Below, one piece after another: positions 18,301-27,314 of a DNA stretch of 63,306 bases. The position numbers and the translations under genes were made by a program. The DNA is from Thiococcus pfennigii (GTDB taxonomy: Bacteria > Pseudomonadota > Gammaproteobacteria > Chromatiales > Chromatiaceae). The stretch spans positions 1 to 63,306 of the forward strand of contig NZ_NRRW01000018.1 in NCBI RefSeq assembly GCF_016583835.1, in the 5' to 3' direction. The notes under the pieces are model-generated. The model ran no database searches. It was not told the DNA's origin and was given only the letters and a program-made list of their open reading frames with translations. How positions within the stretch are numbered: position 1 is the stretch's first letter; every line of letters starts with the position of its first letter.

Positions 18301-18660
18301 TCGTTCGGCGAGGGTGAGGTTGTTCTTCTGGATGAAGTCGTGCTCAACGCCTTTCGGCATCTCGGATGGGTTCGTCACAGATGCCTTGGCCATCATTTCG
18401 GCCATCTGCATGTGCTCAACGCCTTTCGGCATCTCGGATGGGTTCGTACCTTGAGCAGCCGCCCCGTGCCATCGCTTACACGTGCTCAACGCCTTTCGGC
18501 ATCTCGGATGGGTTCGTCGCCCACAGCCGGTAGTGTTCGCGCCGCTGGCGGAGGTGCTCAACGCCTTTCGGCATCTCGGATGGGTTCGTCTGGTCGCGGT
18601 CATGCGTCGTGTCTTGGTCTCGGTGTGCTCAACGCCTTTCGGCATCTCGGATGGGTTCGT
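15388..18660 (-). CRISPR. CRISPR array, 46 repeats and 45 spacers
   Basis: A 36-bp repeat (plus strand starts GTGCTCAACGCCTTTCGGCA, ends GATGGGTTCGT) recurs 46 times with a 69-75 bp period, giving spacers of about 33-39 nt. Transcription is inferred to run leftwards, because the AT-rich leader and cas2 lie at the right end and the left-most repeat (15388-15423) is the only one with internal changes (CCTTCGGGCAT instead of CCTTTCGGCAT), typical of the leader-distal end. On the minus strand the repeat contains the hairpin ATGCC-GAAA-GGCGT. Cleavage at its base leaves the 8-nt 5' handle TTGAGCAC. One spacer occurs twice (16078-16113 and 16224-16259). Confidence 0.98.
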
Positions 18661-18899
18661 CGCTGGGTTGTATCCCTTTGTCTATTCTCGTTGTCTTGGT
18701 CTCCCGCGCAGGCATCTGGAGTCGAGACACCGCACGTGCTACGAAAAAAGAGGTGCAGATCCTGATCGAGATTGAAGAACAGAGGCTTGCGTTCGCCATG
18801 GTTCGGTTTTGGGATGAATGGCTGGTAACTTTTTGTTTAAAAATCGATTGTCTTGTATTCTGCTGCGCGCCAGGTCGCTCCACCCGTCGGTGCTTGCCG
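18661..18899 (-). promoter_or_regulatory. CRISPR leader region
   Basis: The 239 bp between the right-most repeat and the cas2 stop hold no gene. They become markedly AT-rich near cas2 (for example TTTTTGTTTAAAAATCGATT around 18829-18850), unlike the GC-rich surroundings. This is the expected site of the array promoter and of the new-spacer integration signals, firing leftwards into the array. No exact -10/-35 is assigned. Confidence 0.7.
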
Positions 18900-19208
18900 T
18901 CACAGAATCTGGTAGCGCGGAGGATCGTGCGACCAGTCTTCAGCGCTGCCTTTGATCTTCACGCGGCCGGCGCAGCGTGGGCAGAGGTGGACGAACATCA
19001 GGTCGTCCTCGTCGGCGAGTTCGCGATGGAGTTCCCATCTTAAATGCTCCATCTCGGTCTTGGATAGACGGCAGCGAAAGAGAGAATATTGTATGCGCTC
19101 GCCCGAGCCCTTGAGGATCCTGTAGGCGCGCCGCCAACGCCGCGGATCGCGGATGTCATAGACGACCAGGTACCACCGTTTTTCGGCATGTTCGGCATCG
19201 TGGCTCAT
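18900..19208 (-). CDS. cas2: CRISPR adaptation endonuclease Cas2
   Basis: 102-residue ferredoxin-fold protein that, with Cas1, integrates new spacers. The N-terminal strand WYLVVYDIRDPRRWRRAYRI carries the conserved Asp after YDI, and GSGERIQYSLFRCRLS is the usual Cas2 middle segment. The start is MSHDAEH at 19208, overlapping the cas4/cas1 stop by ATGA. Longer upstream starts would run deep into cas1. It is the last gene of the cas operon, 239 bp from the array. Confidence 0.95.
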   Translation of the reverse strand: MSHDAEHAEKRWYLVVYDIRDPRRWRRAYRILKGSGERIQYSLFRCRLSKTEMEHLRWELHRELADEDDLMFVHLCPRCAGRVKIKGSAEDWSHDPPRYQIL

Positions 19209-20842
19209 CCGCGCACCCGCATCCGTGCGAAGAGGCCGGGCGAGCCGCTCCACTCCTTCTCTAGTAGGCGCGCTTCCAATTCGATCGCGCGGGCGTAGCT
19301 CAGCGAATAGTCGAGTACGGGGTGTCGCCAATGCTCTTGCTTGCGTTCTTCGTACAGGCGGATTGCGAGTTTGCGGCCTTCTGCGGAGAGCCACACTTGC
19401 TGAGGTGCGATCGTGAAGTGTGCCTCGGCCCATTGACGGCGATTGATTGAGCCGACCAGTGGCATGTCCCAGAGCGTCGTGCGAAACAGCTCCATGAGGT
19501 CCAGCGCCAAGGGATATGCGGCGCTGCGCGGCGTGTGGAAAAACCCCAGCGCCGGATCGAGACCGACGCAGAGGATGGCCGCCATCACGTCACGGTAGAG
19601 CAGGCTGTAGCCGAAGCTCAGCGCGGCGTTGAACGGATCGCGCGGTGGTCGGCGGTTGCGTCCGGAAAAGGCCATCAGGGTCTGTTCCGGATCGAGCAGT
19701 TGGCGAAGTGCGGCGAAGTAGTGGCGGCCAGCCATGCCCTCGTGGCCGCGCCAGGCGGCGATGCCCTCATCGCGCTCGATGCCGCGCAGGGCTGCCTTCA
19801 GACCGTCGACCTGCTCGGAGATCTGTTCGGTTCGATTGCGGGCGCGGGCGCTGCGGAGCAAGAAGCGAAGCTGGTTCTCGACCTTGGCGGAGGCGAGGCG
19901 GCGGGTCAGCGATTCGCATCTGGCTTGGTCGAGCAGGCCGCGATACTGCCGCAGACGACGCTGCACGCCGCCGGGCGGGGCCATGGCGCCGATGTAGGTT
20001 CCGCCGGCGCTGAGCCAATGGATGGCGATATCACGGGATGCGGCGTACTGAATGAGCTGCGCGCTGATCTGTACGGCGCCGTGCAGGGCGATGGCGGCCA
20101 GGTCATGTGCCGGAAATCGTTGTTCGACGCCTTCATGGGGCGTGACGAGGATCTGTTCGCCGCGCTTGCCGATGCGGCTCCCGGCGTCTGTGACGTGCAG
20201 GATCAGGCGTTCGTCGTCGGGAGGGAACAGGCGCTTGGGTTTGGGCGCGTCTTCGTTTGGTTCGTCGAGCCCGAGCAGACGCTCTTCCTCGGGTAGGCAA
20301 ATCGGCGCGAGGGAACAGCGCCCGCAAAGGTTTTCATTCTCGGCGATGGGCGGGCGATCGATCCGTGCCCGCAGTTCCGCCGCGCGGGCCAGCGCCGCGC
20401 GGAGTTCTCCAAGAGCGACCGTATCGATCGCTACGCGCACGGTCTTGTTGCTGGCGTGGTAGCGGATGCGGCCTTCCGGCACGGGACGTTCGAGGTGGTC
20501 GGCCAACAGGGCGGCGTAGGCGATGACCTGAAGTCTGTCGGAGGGCCAGGCGTCGTCGCCGCGGGCGCGCCCGCGTTTGTGCTCGAACGGGCAGACGGCG
20601 CCGTCTCGGTAGCGGACGTAATCGATCTTGCCCTTCAGGCCCCAGCGTTCGCTTTCGAGCGTCACGCTGCTCCATTCGCCCTCGGGGTCGATATCCGCGT
20701 GCAGGGTGCGGCCCGCATAGACGCGATGGTCGGCGACGCGGATCTCCTCCACCTCCTCCAGGTAGAACAGGCGCTCGCAGTAGGCGAGGGCGTGCAATGC
20801 CATGACCCGTGTTACGGGCCGATCGGCCTCCGTGGTCTGCAT
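19205..20842 (-). CDS. cas4/cas1: Cas4-Cas1 fusion (CRISPR adaptation)
   Basis: 545-residue fusion. Cas4 part (1-190): first Cys in LAYCERLFYLEE, nuclease motifs KGKIDYV, FEHKRG and DRLQVIAYA, and the C-terminal cluster CGRCSLAPIC giving the four Fe-S cysteines. Cas1 part (about 210-545): PAHDLAAIALHG, AIHWLSAGG, catalytic Glu region in RGHEGMAGRHYF, and GFFHTPRSAAYPLALDLMEL with the catalytic His and Asp/Glu. Cas4 selects PAM-bearing prespacers and Cas1 integrates them. The covalent fusion is typical of MYXAN-type and some I-G/I-U systems. 38 nt downstream of cas5 and overlapping cas2 by ATGA. Confidence 0.96.
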   Translation of the reverse strand: MQTTEADRPVTRVMALHALAYCERLFYLEEVEEIRVADHRVYAGRTLHADIDPEGEWSSVTLESERWGLKGKIDYVRYRDGAVCPFEHKRGRARGDDAWPSDRLQVIAYAALLADHLERPVPEGRIRYHASNKTVRVAIDTVALGELRAALARAAELRARIDRPPIAENENLCGRCSLAPICLPEEERLLGLDEPNEDAPKPKRLFPPDDERLILHVTDAGSRIGKRGEQILVTPHEGVEQRFPAHDLAAIALHGAVQISAQLIQYAASRDIAIHWLSAGGTYIGAMAPPGGVQRRLRQYRGLLDQARCESLTRRLASAKVENQLRFLLRSARARNRTEQISEQVDGLKAALRGIERDEGIAAWRGHEGMAGRHYFAALRQLLDPEQTLMAFSGRNRRPPRDPFNAALSFGYSLLYRDVMAAILCVGLDPALGFFHTPRSAAYPLALDLMELFRTTLWDMPLVGSINRRQWAEAHFTIAPQQVWLSAEGRKLAIRLYEERKQEHWRHPVLDYSLSYARAIELEARLLEKEWSGSPGLFARMRVRG

Positions 20843-20880
20843 GTCGTGACCCCTCTCGATCCCTTTCGCGACGACATCGG

Positions 20881-21564
20881 TCAGTAGCCAACCGGCGTCC
20901 AGGCGGCGGCGGGTACTGTTTCCGTCTCCGTTGCTTGCATCCGGTACAGCCGACTGGTCGTGCGAGACATGTCGGCACGATCGATCGCGATCGTCAGGCG
21001 CATGGGCGATGTGTCGGTCTCGGGCGCGTCGTCTTCTTCGAGCGGCACGAGCCAGCGTGCCGGCAGGGGCTCGGCGAGCGGGTCGATTCGGCTGGGCAGG
21101 AAGTTGTTGTCGCCGAGAAACGGTAGCCCGTAACGCTTGGGTCCGCGCCCGGCGAGGCCGTCGTGGATCCGTTCGGACAGGGCGTCGTCGCCGCGCACCC
21201 CGATGAGTGCCCGCAGATCGGATAGGAAGGCTCGCCGCGCCGGCGCGATGTTGTACTTGCTGCCCTTGCAGGCCGGTGCATGGTCCTTGCCGCTGCTGCC
21301 GACCGGATAGTTGTGCAGTTGCTGGAACAGGCTGTGCTGGCCCGGCACGCGGCGTGCCCCGAGGGCGATCTCGAGGCGGGGTAGGTCGGTGCCGATCAGC
21401 GTCATCGCGGACTTGCCGTCGTCGCGGCGCATCTCGATGCCGGCGAGGTTGAGCAGCAGCCCGTAGGCGGCCGACGGCGTGATGAAAGGTGCCGTCGGCC
21501 GGAAACTGCCGGCCGTGAAGGTACGGAAGGCGGCGAAGGGGGCCTCGACGTTGAGCCAGAGCAT
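20881..21564 (-). CDS. cas5: CRISPR-associated Cas5 (Cmx5/DevS-like)
   Basis: 227-residue RAMP protein that in type I complexes holds the 5' handle of the crRNA. The N-terminus MLWLNVEAPFAAFRTFTAG and the following RPTAPFITPSAAYGLLLNLAG are the standard Cas5 opening with its conserved pattern for the first fold. It has the moderate length and gene order (cas7-cas5-cas4/cas1) of the MYXAN/DevS group. 7 nt after the cas7 stop. No catalytic residues are claimed, since Cas6 is encoded separately. Confidence 0.92.
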   Translation of the reverse strand: MLWLNVEAPFAAFRTFTAGSFRPTAPFITPSAAYGLLLNLAGIEMRRDDGKSAMTLIGTDLPRLEIALGARRVPGQHSLFQQLHNYPVGSSGKDHAPACKGSKYNIAPARRAFLSDLRALIGVRGDDALSERIHDGLAGRGPKRYGLPFLGDNNFLPSRIDPLAEPLPARWLVPLEEDDAPETDTSPMRLTIAIDRADMSRTTSRLYRMQATETETVPAAAWTPVGY

Positions 21565-21571
21565 GGTCGTG

Positions 21572-22504
21572 CTACTCGGTCGGCCCGGATAGGCCGGCCC
21601 GGTCGGCGACCGTCATCAGCAAGCGTTGCGGGCTGCGCTCCAGCGTGACGCCCTTGCCTGCCAGCGCACGTTGGGTCTCGGTATCGAGATCCTTGACGAC
21701 TTGGCCGCCGAGGAGAAATTCGTTGCCGGGATAGTCGTCGGCCAGGATCCCGTCGACGATCTCCGGCAGCCGATGGGCGCCTTTGTCGTTTTCGAAGCCG
21801 TAGGTATCGAAACCAGCGACCAATTGCTCGGTGAGGCGGACGACGATCGAGGCCGGTGCCATCTCGAAGTAGCTGCGGGCGTGGTTGCCGGCGACGTCGT
21901 TCAGCTCACCGATCGCCCTCAGCAGCAGGCGTGTCCATTCGGGCCGGGTGGCGCAATCCTCGAGGTTCAGCGCGAACGGGTATTGGTAGGCGGTGTAGGC
22001 GGTCTCGCGGTGCAGGAGCTGGCTCTTGTCCGCGTTTCTCCAGGGGCTGTCGACCTGCGCGGGCGACTGCGTGAAGACCGAATCGTGGCGGTAGGGCTCC
22101 AGCGCGACGGCCATGTTCATGCGCAGGATCGAGTCCCGGCGGAATTGGAAGCGCTGCGGATCGCGTCCAGCCTCTTGGATCTCCGTCATGATCTTCGCAC
22201 GATCCTTGCCACCGGCCGCGACCAGCCAGCCCATGAAGAAATCGTCGGCGAAACGATCCTGATCAGGGTAGTCGGTGAACCGGACTGCGAGCTGATCTTC
22301 GTCGCCGAGCCGCTCGCGATTGCAGGGCAGGCCGAGGCGTCGTAGGTGCTCGCGGATGGCGTTGCGGATCGCCTCCGGGCTGATGATCGCGTACTCCAGG
22401 TTGCCTTTCGTGATCTTTTGGATGACGGCTCGGTTCTCGGCCGATTCGCCGCGGTAGTTGGCGCTCGGGGCGGTGTAGGTCAGGACGGTGGCGAACAGGT
22501 TCAT
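21572..22504 (-). CDS. cas7: CRISPR-associated Cas7 backbone subunit (DevR/Cst2-like)
   Basis: 310-residue RAMP protein forming the crRNA-binding filament of the interference complex. The N-terminal MNLFATVLTYTAPSANYRGE and the following ENRAVIQKITKGNLEYAIIS are characteristic of the DevR/Cst2 Cas7 family, whose members open with an RNA-binding loop of this kind. Start at 22504 with GGAG 8 nt upstream. Upstream in-frame residues would overlap cas8. 19 nt downstream of the cas8 stop and 7 nt before cas5, so it belongs to the same transcript. Confidence 0.93.
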   Translation of the reverse strand: MNLFATVLTYTAPSANYRGESAENRAVIQKITKGNLEYAIISPEAIRNAIREHLRRLGLPCNRERLGDEDQLAVRFTDYPDQDRFADDFFMGWLVAAGGKDRAKIMTEIQEAGRDPQRFQFRRDSILRMNMAVALEPYRHDSVFTQSPAQVDSPWRNADKSQLLHRETAYTAYQYPFALNLEDCATRPEWTRLLLRAIGELNDVAGNHARSYFEMAPASIVVRLTEQLVAGFDTYGFENDKGAHRLPEIVDGILADDYPGNEFLLGGQVVKDLDTETQRALAGKGVTLERSPQRLLMTVADRAGLSGPTE

Positions 22505-22523
22505 GACGGGGGCTCCTTGCGGT

Positions 22524-24218
22524 TCAATCGGCGGAAGAGGTGTCTGGCTCGCTGGCCGCGGCATCGGTGTCGTCGGCCTTCGGAGCGCTCCAAGAGTGGG
22601 CGGACAGCGCGAGCATGGCGAGCGTCTTGACCTTTTCGGGCTCGCGCATCAACGCCTCGGCCAGCAGGAGAAAATCATCCTCCTTGAGATGGAAGCCGAC
22701 CGCGCACAGGGTGCCGGTGAAATATTCGGCGATGTCCTGGTCGCGCCGGCCGCGCAACGCGAGAAAGGCATTGGTGGCCACCTTCGGCTTCGCATCGCGG
22801 TACTTGGCGACCTCGGCCGGGGTGAGCTGCTTGAAGTCCTTGTCGCCCGGCAGTCCGGCGCGATCGCGGGTGCGCCGCTCTACATAGTTGCGAGCGACCC
22901 GGTAGATCAGGCGTTGCAGGGCCTTGTCTCGATCGTCTTCCGACATGGGTGTCTCCTGGGTGTTCAGATCAGCGATAACCGCTTCGAAGCAGCGGCGCAC
23001 GTCGGTACCGAAGAAGCGCCCCCGCGGTGTCTGCGGGCCATGGACGAAGAGCTCGACGGCATAGCGGTCGAACAGGTCCAGGGCGCCGCTGTACCAAGGT
23101 CGGCCGCGCACCAGATTGCCGATCTGGAGCCGCTTGAACAGCGGATGCCTGTGGCGGTAGCGGCGGATCTCCTCGTAGCGGCCGAGCAGTCCGGGGTCTG
23201 GCGTCAGGCGCTCGGCGGCGAGCTGGCGGACGTTGTTGCCTTGTTTGTGCTGGTGGTAGAGCTCGACGGCGTGGAGGCTGAACCGCAGCTTGGTGCGCCC
23301 GACGCGGTGCCGCCCCAGGTGATACAGAAACTCGAGGCCCCCTTCCTCCGGGAGGTCGATCAGCGCGTCGGCCGGCCGATAGCCGATCTTGGCCGGATTC
23401 AACCCTTGCCAGTAGCGCGGCATCTCGTCGACGAATTCTTCGAGGTCGGCAACCTCGGGAACCGCGAAGAGGAAGCCCTGGTATTCCCAGCTACCCTTCC
23501 TCGGATCGAGCAGGCGCGGCACGAAGACCGGCGTGGCCCACTGCCAGAAGTGCAGCAGCAGGTTGTGTTCGATACGGCCGGTGAAGGCGACCTGTTCGGC
23601 ATTGCGATCCTGAGCACCGATGAAGAGCGAGCCGGCGATGGACTCGATGACGTATTTGCCTTGGCCGCGCTGCGATTGCGCCTTGACTAGACCGCGCCAG
23701 AGCTTGTCGGCCAGCTTGTCGCGATCGGTGCCGCTCTGATAGATGCCGCGGGTCTTCGGCTGGGCGCGCAGCACGCTCCAGAGCATGCCCTGCCAGAGCT
23801 TGAACCAGCTGCTTTCCCTGCCTCCTTCGAGCCAGAAGGGAAGCACGGGGCATTGCGGCCGCAGCTCGCTGTACAGATAGGACTTGACGTTCTCCTGCTT
23901 GCCGTCGCGTTCGATCGTCTCGACCTTCTCATCCAGCGGGTCGCGGCCGCCGTACTTGCTGCGCGTCCAAACGTCCTCCAATGCCCCGGCATAGAGGTCC
24001 TCGAACAGGACGCCTAGCGAGTGTCGGTCGAAGCGGATCGTGGCGCCGAAGGGGCCGAGCCGCGTGATCTGTGGGGCATCGGCGACTTCGCGTCGTTCGA
24101 GGCTTCTCAGGTGCAGGAGCAGGCCGGCCAGGCCCGCCTTGTGCTGGGCCGTCGGTAGCTCGATGAGGTCGTAGTCGAGCAGCAGGGTCTGCTCGTCGGT
24201 CCGCGATTGCGTGCTCAT
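22524..24218 (-). CDS. cas8: CRISPR large subunit Cas8 (MYXAN-type, Cmx8-like)
   Basis: 564-residue large subunit, expected to read the PAM and open target DNA. It is recognised mostly from context and from the N-terminus LLLDYDLIELPTAQHKAGLA and segments such as RHSLGVLFEDLYAG, as found in the Cmx8-type proteins of MYXAN systems. Large Cas8 subunits are poorly conserved, so the exact subfamily is less certain than the role. Start MSTQSRTD at 24218 overlaps the cas3 stop by ATGA. The C-terminal tail is acidic and low in complexity (TDAAASEPDTSSAD). Confidence 0.85.
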   Translation of the reverse strand: MSTQSRTDEQTLLLDYDLIELPTAQHKAGLAGLLLHLRSLERREVADAPQITRLGPFGATIRFDRHSLGVLFEDLYAGALEDVWTRSKYGGRDPLDEKVETIERDGKQENVKSYLYSELRPQCPVLPFWLEGGRESSWFKLWQGMLWSVLRAQPKTRGIYQSGTDRDKLADKLWRGLVKAQSQRGQGKYVIESIAGSLFIGAQDRNAEQVAFTGRIEHNLLLHFWQWATPVFVPRLLDPRKGSWEYQGFLFAVPEVADLEEFVDEMPRYWQGLNPAKIGYRPADALIDLPEEGGLEFLYHLGRHRVGRTKLRFSLHAVELYHQHKQGNNVRQLAAERLTPDPGLLGRYEEIRRYRHRHPLFKRLQIGNLVRGRPWYSGALDLFDRYAVELFVHGPQTPRGRFFGTDVRRCFEAVIADLNTQETPMSEDDRDKALQRLIYRVARNYVERRTRDRAGLPGDKDFKQLTPAEVAKYRDAKPKVATNAFLALRGRRDQDIAEYFTGTLCAVGFHLKEDDFLLLAEALMREPEKVKTLAMLALSAHSWSAPKADDTDAAASEPDTSSAD

Positions 24219-26584
24219 TGGGTTGCGTCCTGCGTGGTCTCGAGCGGGTGCTTCAGGAAGCCGAGCTCGGGCGAGTAGTGGCTGGCCGGCGCACGCCGCA
24301 AGTGATGCGGTAGGCGCGGGTCCGGCTCCGCGAGGCCGCCATGGCGAGGCACCGGGACGACGAGCCCTTCGGCACCGGGTGACCAACGTTCGAGGTCGGC
24401 ATCGAGCACGGCTGGGACGCTCGCGTCGTCGCCGTCGCGCAGCTCGCGGCTGCCACCCTTCGCCCAAGGGCCATCGTCGAGGAACGCGGTGAGGATGTCG
24501 CCCTCGGCCGGGTCGAGCCGGCTGTAGCGCTCGAGCAGCTCCTCTAGGTCGGCCTGGCTGGCCGCGCCTCGTTGTGCCAGCTCGGCAACGAACTCGCCCG
24601 CCGCGGCCAGCGTTTCGCGCTCGTAGGGACGATGGCCCTCTGGCATGTAGACACAGACCTGGCCGAGGGGGCGCCCCGTCCATTCATGTCGGTGGCAGCG
24701 GCCCATGCGCTGGATCAGGGCGGTGATCGGGGCCTGCTCGGTGATCAGGACGTCGGCATCCAGGTCCAGGCTCATCTCGCAGACTTGGGTCGTGATCGCG
24801 ATCAGGCCGCCGGCCTCGTCGCGGCGCGCGCCGAAACGGCCGACGACCTCGCGGTGTCGGGCATTGCGGTCCATCAGTCGGAAGCGGCTGTGATAGCAGA
24901 GCGGTCGCAGCTCGGCGAGCGATCGCGCGAGTCGTTGGCAACGGTCGACGGTGTTCACGACCCACAACACGCGCTGGCCCGCCCGGACGGCCCCGATGGC
25001 GATCTCACGGGCGGGCACCTCATCATCGAGCGACAGGATTCGGTACCGCGGCGCCGACGCACGGGCTTCGAGGTCGGCGAACTCGCTGGTGGAGCGAGGA
25101 TGGACGGCGAATCCGAGCGCTTCGAGCTGCCGGCGGCGTCGTTGGGGCAGGCTGGCGGTCATGCACAGCACCGGGAGATCGAAGGTCGCGAGGAATCGCG
25201 TGAGCGCTCCGAACAGCGCCGGGTCGAAGCTGTGCACCTCGTCGATGACGACGACGCTTTCCGCGAGCACGGGCAGCAGGCAGGTGCTCTTGTAGGCCTG
25301 CTGCATGAAGCCGAGGAACTGATCGACGGTGGCGCTGAAGAGGCGTTTGGGCCAGAAGCCGAGCGCGAACAGCCGCGCATCGGCCTCGTAGCTGCACTCG
25401 CTGCGCGGGTCGTCGGGGTTGTCGAACATGCCTTGCAGCTCGTTGGCCCCGGTCCCGCTCAGCAGGGTGGCGTCGTTGGCCTCCGGCGCATGCGAGACGT
25501 AATCCTTGAACCCCTCGGTGGCCGTCGCGCGGGTCGGGTAGAGGAACAGCGCATGGCGTGCCGGCCGACGGTCGAGCTGTGCGGCGACCCAGCGCCAGGC
25601 GGCCAGGGTCTTGCCGGTGCCGCAGCCCGCCAGCAGCAGCGCGCGGTGGGGCAGCGCCGCCGCCTGGTGCTGAAAGGGCTCATAACTGAAGGTGTAGCCG
25701 GGCTGTGACGCGCGGCGGCGCTCGGTGATCTCGCGGGCGCGGGGTTCCAGCACCTTGGCGTGGATGTCCTCGCCGCTGAGCGGGGTCGGTGGGAGGGCTT
25801 GGGCGATCCAGGATCCGATCTCCTCGTTGATACGCGGCAGTCCGGAGCCGGCGGCGTCCGCCACGATCAGCGCGGCCTTCAGCGCCGGCAGCGTGAGATC
25901 GGGCAACGAGCCGTCGCGGGTCCGCTGTCTCCGACCGAGCAGACGGAAACGTCGCCGCAGCGCCTCGACGGAAGCCGGGATGGACTCGCCCTGTCCGCCC
26001 TCGAAGCTCCAGATCGGTGGCGGTCGGGGCGGTTCGGGCAGCCGCAGCTGCGCGGCAACGGTCTTCAGCAGCTCGGCGAGGTGCTCCGGCTCGGCGATGC
26101 GCAGGCGGTTGCGCTCGGTGTGCGGATAGCGCTCGCCGAACGACGGATAACCGGCGAACCGGGGCGGATTGGGGTCGGCCTTCAGGTGGTGGCAGGCGAC
26201 GGCACTGATGATCAGGTCGGGCTCCAGCGACGGGTTGGCGCCGAGCCAGGCGGTCACCGGCGGCCAGGCGAGCAGCAGCGCGCTGAAGTGCTCGTGGCGA
26301 ACGATCTGGCGATCGCCCCCGTGCTGCATCGCGTCCTGAAAACCCTCGTTTGCCTTGCCGATGTCGTGCAGCCACGCGCAGGCGACCAGATGGGCGTGGA
26401 ATCGCGCCCAGGCGTCGCCGTCGCCGAGGCGGAAGAACCGCGTCCAGGCCTCGGCGAGGCGGGTCGGCTCGTATGCGGTGCCGAACAACGCGATCGCAGC
26501 CTGGAACACATCCAGCGAATGGTCGGCCAGGGTCTTTCCCGCGCCTTCCCCTGGGATCCTCTTGGCGAGCAGTGCCACTGTCAT
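24215..26584 (-). CDS. cas3: CRISPR interference nuclease-helicase Cas3
   Basis: 789-residue HD nuclease fused to an SF2 helicase, which degrades target DNA after Cascade binding. HD domain at the N-terminus: ADHSLDVF (His), and CAWLHDIGKANEGF near residue 76. Helicase: Walker A LLAGCGTGKTLAAW near 322, DEVH box VVIDEVHSF near 446, TASLPQ, and later motif QRMGRCHRHEWTG. All catalytic motifs look intact. Start MTVALLAKR at 26584 overlaps the cas6 stop by ATGA. Upstream in-frame sequence belongs to cas6 on another frame. Confidence 0.96.
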   Translation of the reverse strand: MTVALLAKRIPGEGAGKTLADHSLDVFQAAIALFGTAYEPTRLAEAWTRFFRLGDGDAWARFHAHLVACAWLHDIGKANEGFQDAMQHGGDRQIVRHEHFSALLLAWPPVTAWLGANPSLEPDLIISAVACHHLKADPNPPRFAGYPSFGERYPHTERNRLRIAEPEHLAELLKTVAAQLRLPEPPRPPPIWSFEGGQGESIPASVEALRRRFRLLGRRQRTRDGSLPDLTLPALKAALIVADAAGSGLPRINEEIGSWIAQALPPTPLSGEDIHAKVLEPRAREITERRRASQPGYTFSYEPFQHQAAALPHRALLLAGCGTGKTLAAWRWVAAQLDRRPARHALFLYPTRATATEGFKDYVSHAPEANDATLLSGTGANELQGMFDNPDDPRSECSYEADARLFALGFWPKRLFSATVDQFLGFMQQAYKSTCLLPVLAESVVVIDEVHSFDPALFGALTRFLATFDLPVLCMTASLPQRRRRQLEALGFAVHPRSTSEFADLEARASAPRYRILSLDDEVPAREIAIGAVRAGQRVLWVVNTVDRCQRLARSLAELRPLCYHSRFRLMDRNARHREVVGRFGARRDEAGGLIAITTQVCEMSLDLDADVLITEQAPITALIQRMGRCHRHEWTGRPLGQVCVYMPEGHRPYERETLAAAGEFVAELAQRGAASQADLEELLERYSRLDPAEGDILTAFLDDGPWAKGGSRELRDGDDASVPAVLDADLERWSPGAEGLVVPVPRHGGLAEPDPRLPHHLRRAPASHYSPELGFLKHPLETTQDATQ

Positions 26585-27201
26585 CCCCTCCAAGGGACGA
26601 AGACGCCGCAGCCCATCTTGCGCCGGCCGCCGAGGCCGAGACTCTGCAAGCGCAGCGAGTCTTCGGCGGACAGCTCGCTGATCAGCAACGAGTGGCCGAC
26701 GACTGTCTTGTCTTTGATCCGCAGGACGCGCCGTTTGCCGCGGGTGGGCTTGCCGGTGACCTCGATGGCATCGAGCTGGCGGCCGATCTCCGCATCGAAA
26801 CGCTGGGCGTCCTCGCCGTTGCGCGTGGTGACGACATGCGCGTACAGGGCGACGGCCGGGTGCGGCAGCTGGGTCTGGGGTACGCCGATGGTGACCGGCT
26901 GCCCATCGATGTCGATGGTCTTGCCCGTCAGCAGGAGGGTGCGCGGGAGATCCACGGCGGACAGGCGCAGGCGCAGGCGGCTCCGCTCGTTGAGCTGCAG
27001 CTTGCCGGGGCGGAGGTAACGACCGCGGATCGAGAGGATCGCGACATCGGCAGCATCGTGAAGCCACGGGCCGACGCCGGGGACGGCGCTCAGCGCGGCA
27101 TAGAGCGGGTAACCATGATCGACCGGGATGGTCTCGCCTTGGACCGGGAAGGCGCAGTCGATGGTTTGACTGCCTGTGGGGTCGCGAAGGTCGCGGGGCA
27201 T
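26581..27201 (-). CDS. cas6: CRISPR RNA-processing endonuclease Cas6 (Cmx6-like)
   Basis: 206-residue Cas6 that cleaves the repeat hairpin to release crRNAs. The C-terminal glycine-rich loop GLGGRRKMGCGVFVP is the family signature, and a candidate catalytic His lies near residue 28 in VDHGYPLY. It is the first gene of the cas operon, which is unusual enough to help place it in the MYXAN-like group. Start ATG at 27201 with a strong AAGGAGG 7 nt upstream. A GTG two codons earlier is also possible but less well placed. The leader contains sequences resembling the mini-array spacer (27229-27237 and 27257-27262). Confidence 0.94.
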   Translation of the reverse strand: MPRDLRDPTGSQTIDCAFPVQGETIPVDHGYPLYAALSAVPGVGPWLHDAADVAILSIRGRYLRPGKLQLNERSRLRLRLSAVDLPRTLLLTGKTIDIDGQPVTIGVPQTQLPHPAVALYAHVVTTRNGEDAQRFDAEIGRQLDAIEVTGKPTRGKRRVLRIKDKTVVGHSLLISELSAEDSLRLQSLGLGGRRKMGCGVFVPWRG

Positions 27202-27291
27202 CTGCACGCCTCCTTGTGGTGCTGAGATGAGAGAGTCGGCCTGCTTCGGTGGTGCCTGGACTGTGTTCCGATGATCTAACGTAGCACGGTG

Positions 27292-27314
27292 ACTGGCTCA
27301 CAGATTGAGCCGGT
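27292..27314. promoter_or_regulatory. Palindrome between the mini-array and cas6
   Basis: ACTGGCTCA (27292-27300), 5-base centre, TGAGCCGGT (27306-27314): a 9-bp dyad with one mismatch. It lies about 90 bp upstream of the cas6 start, where an operator for the adjacent WYL regulator could be expected. Alternatively it is a hairpin ending the mini-array transcript, although no T-tract follows. Function inferred from position only. Confidence 0.4.

Noticed and set aside
15388-18660. Long open frames across the array encoding repeated peptides such as LNAFRHLGWVR and NPSEMPKGVEH
   Set aside because: They are only translations of the CRISPR repeat in different frames. The 36-bp periodicity with unique spacers explains them.
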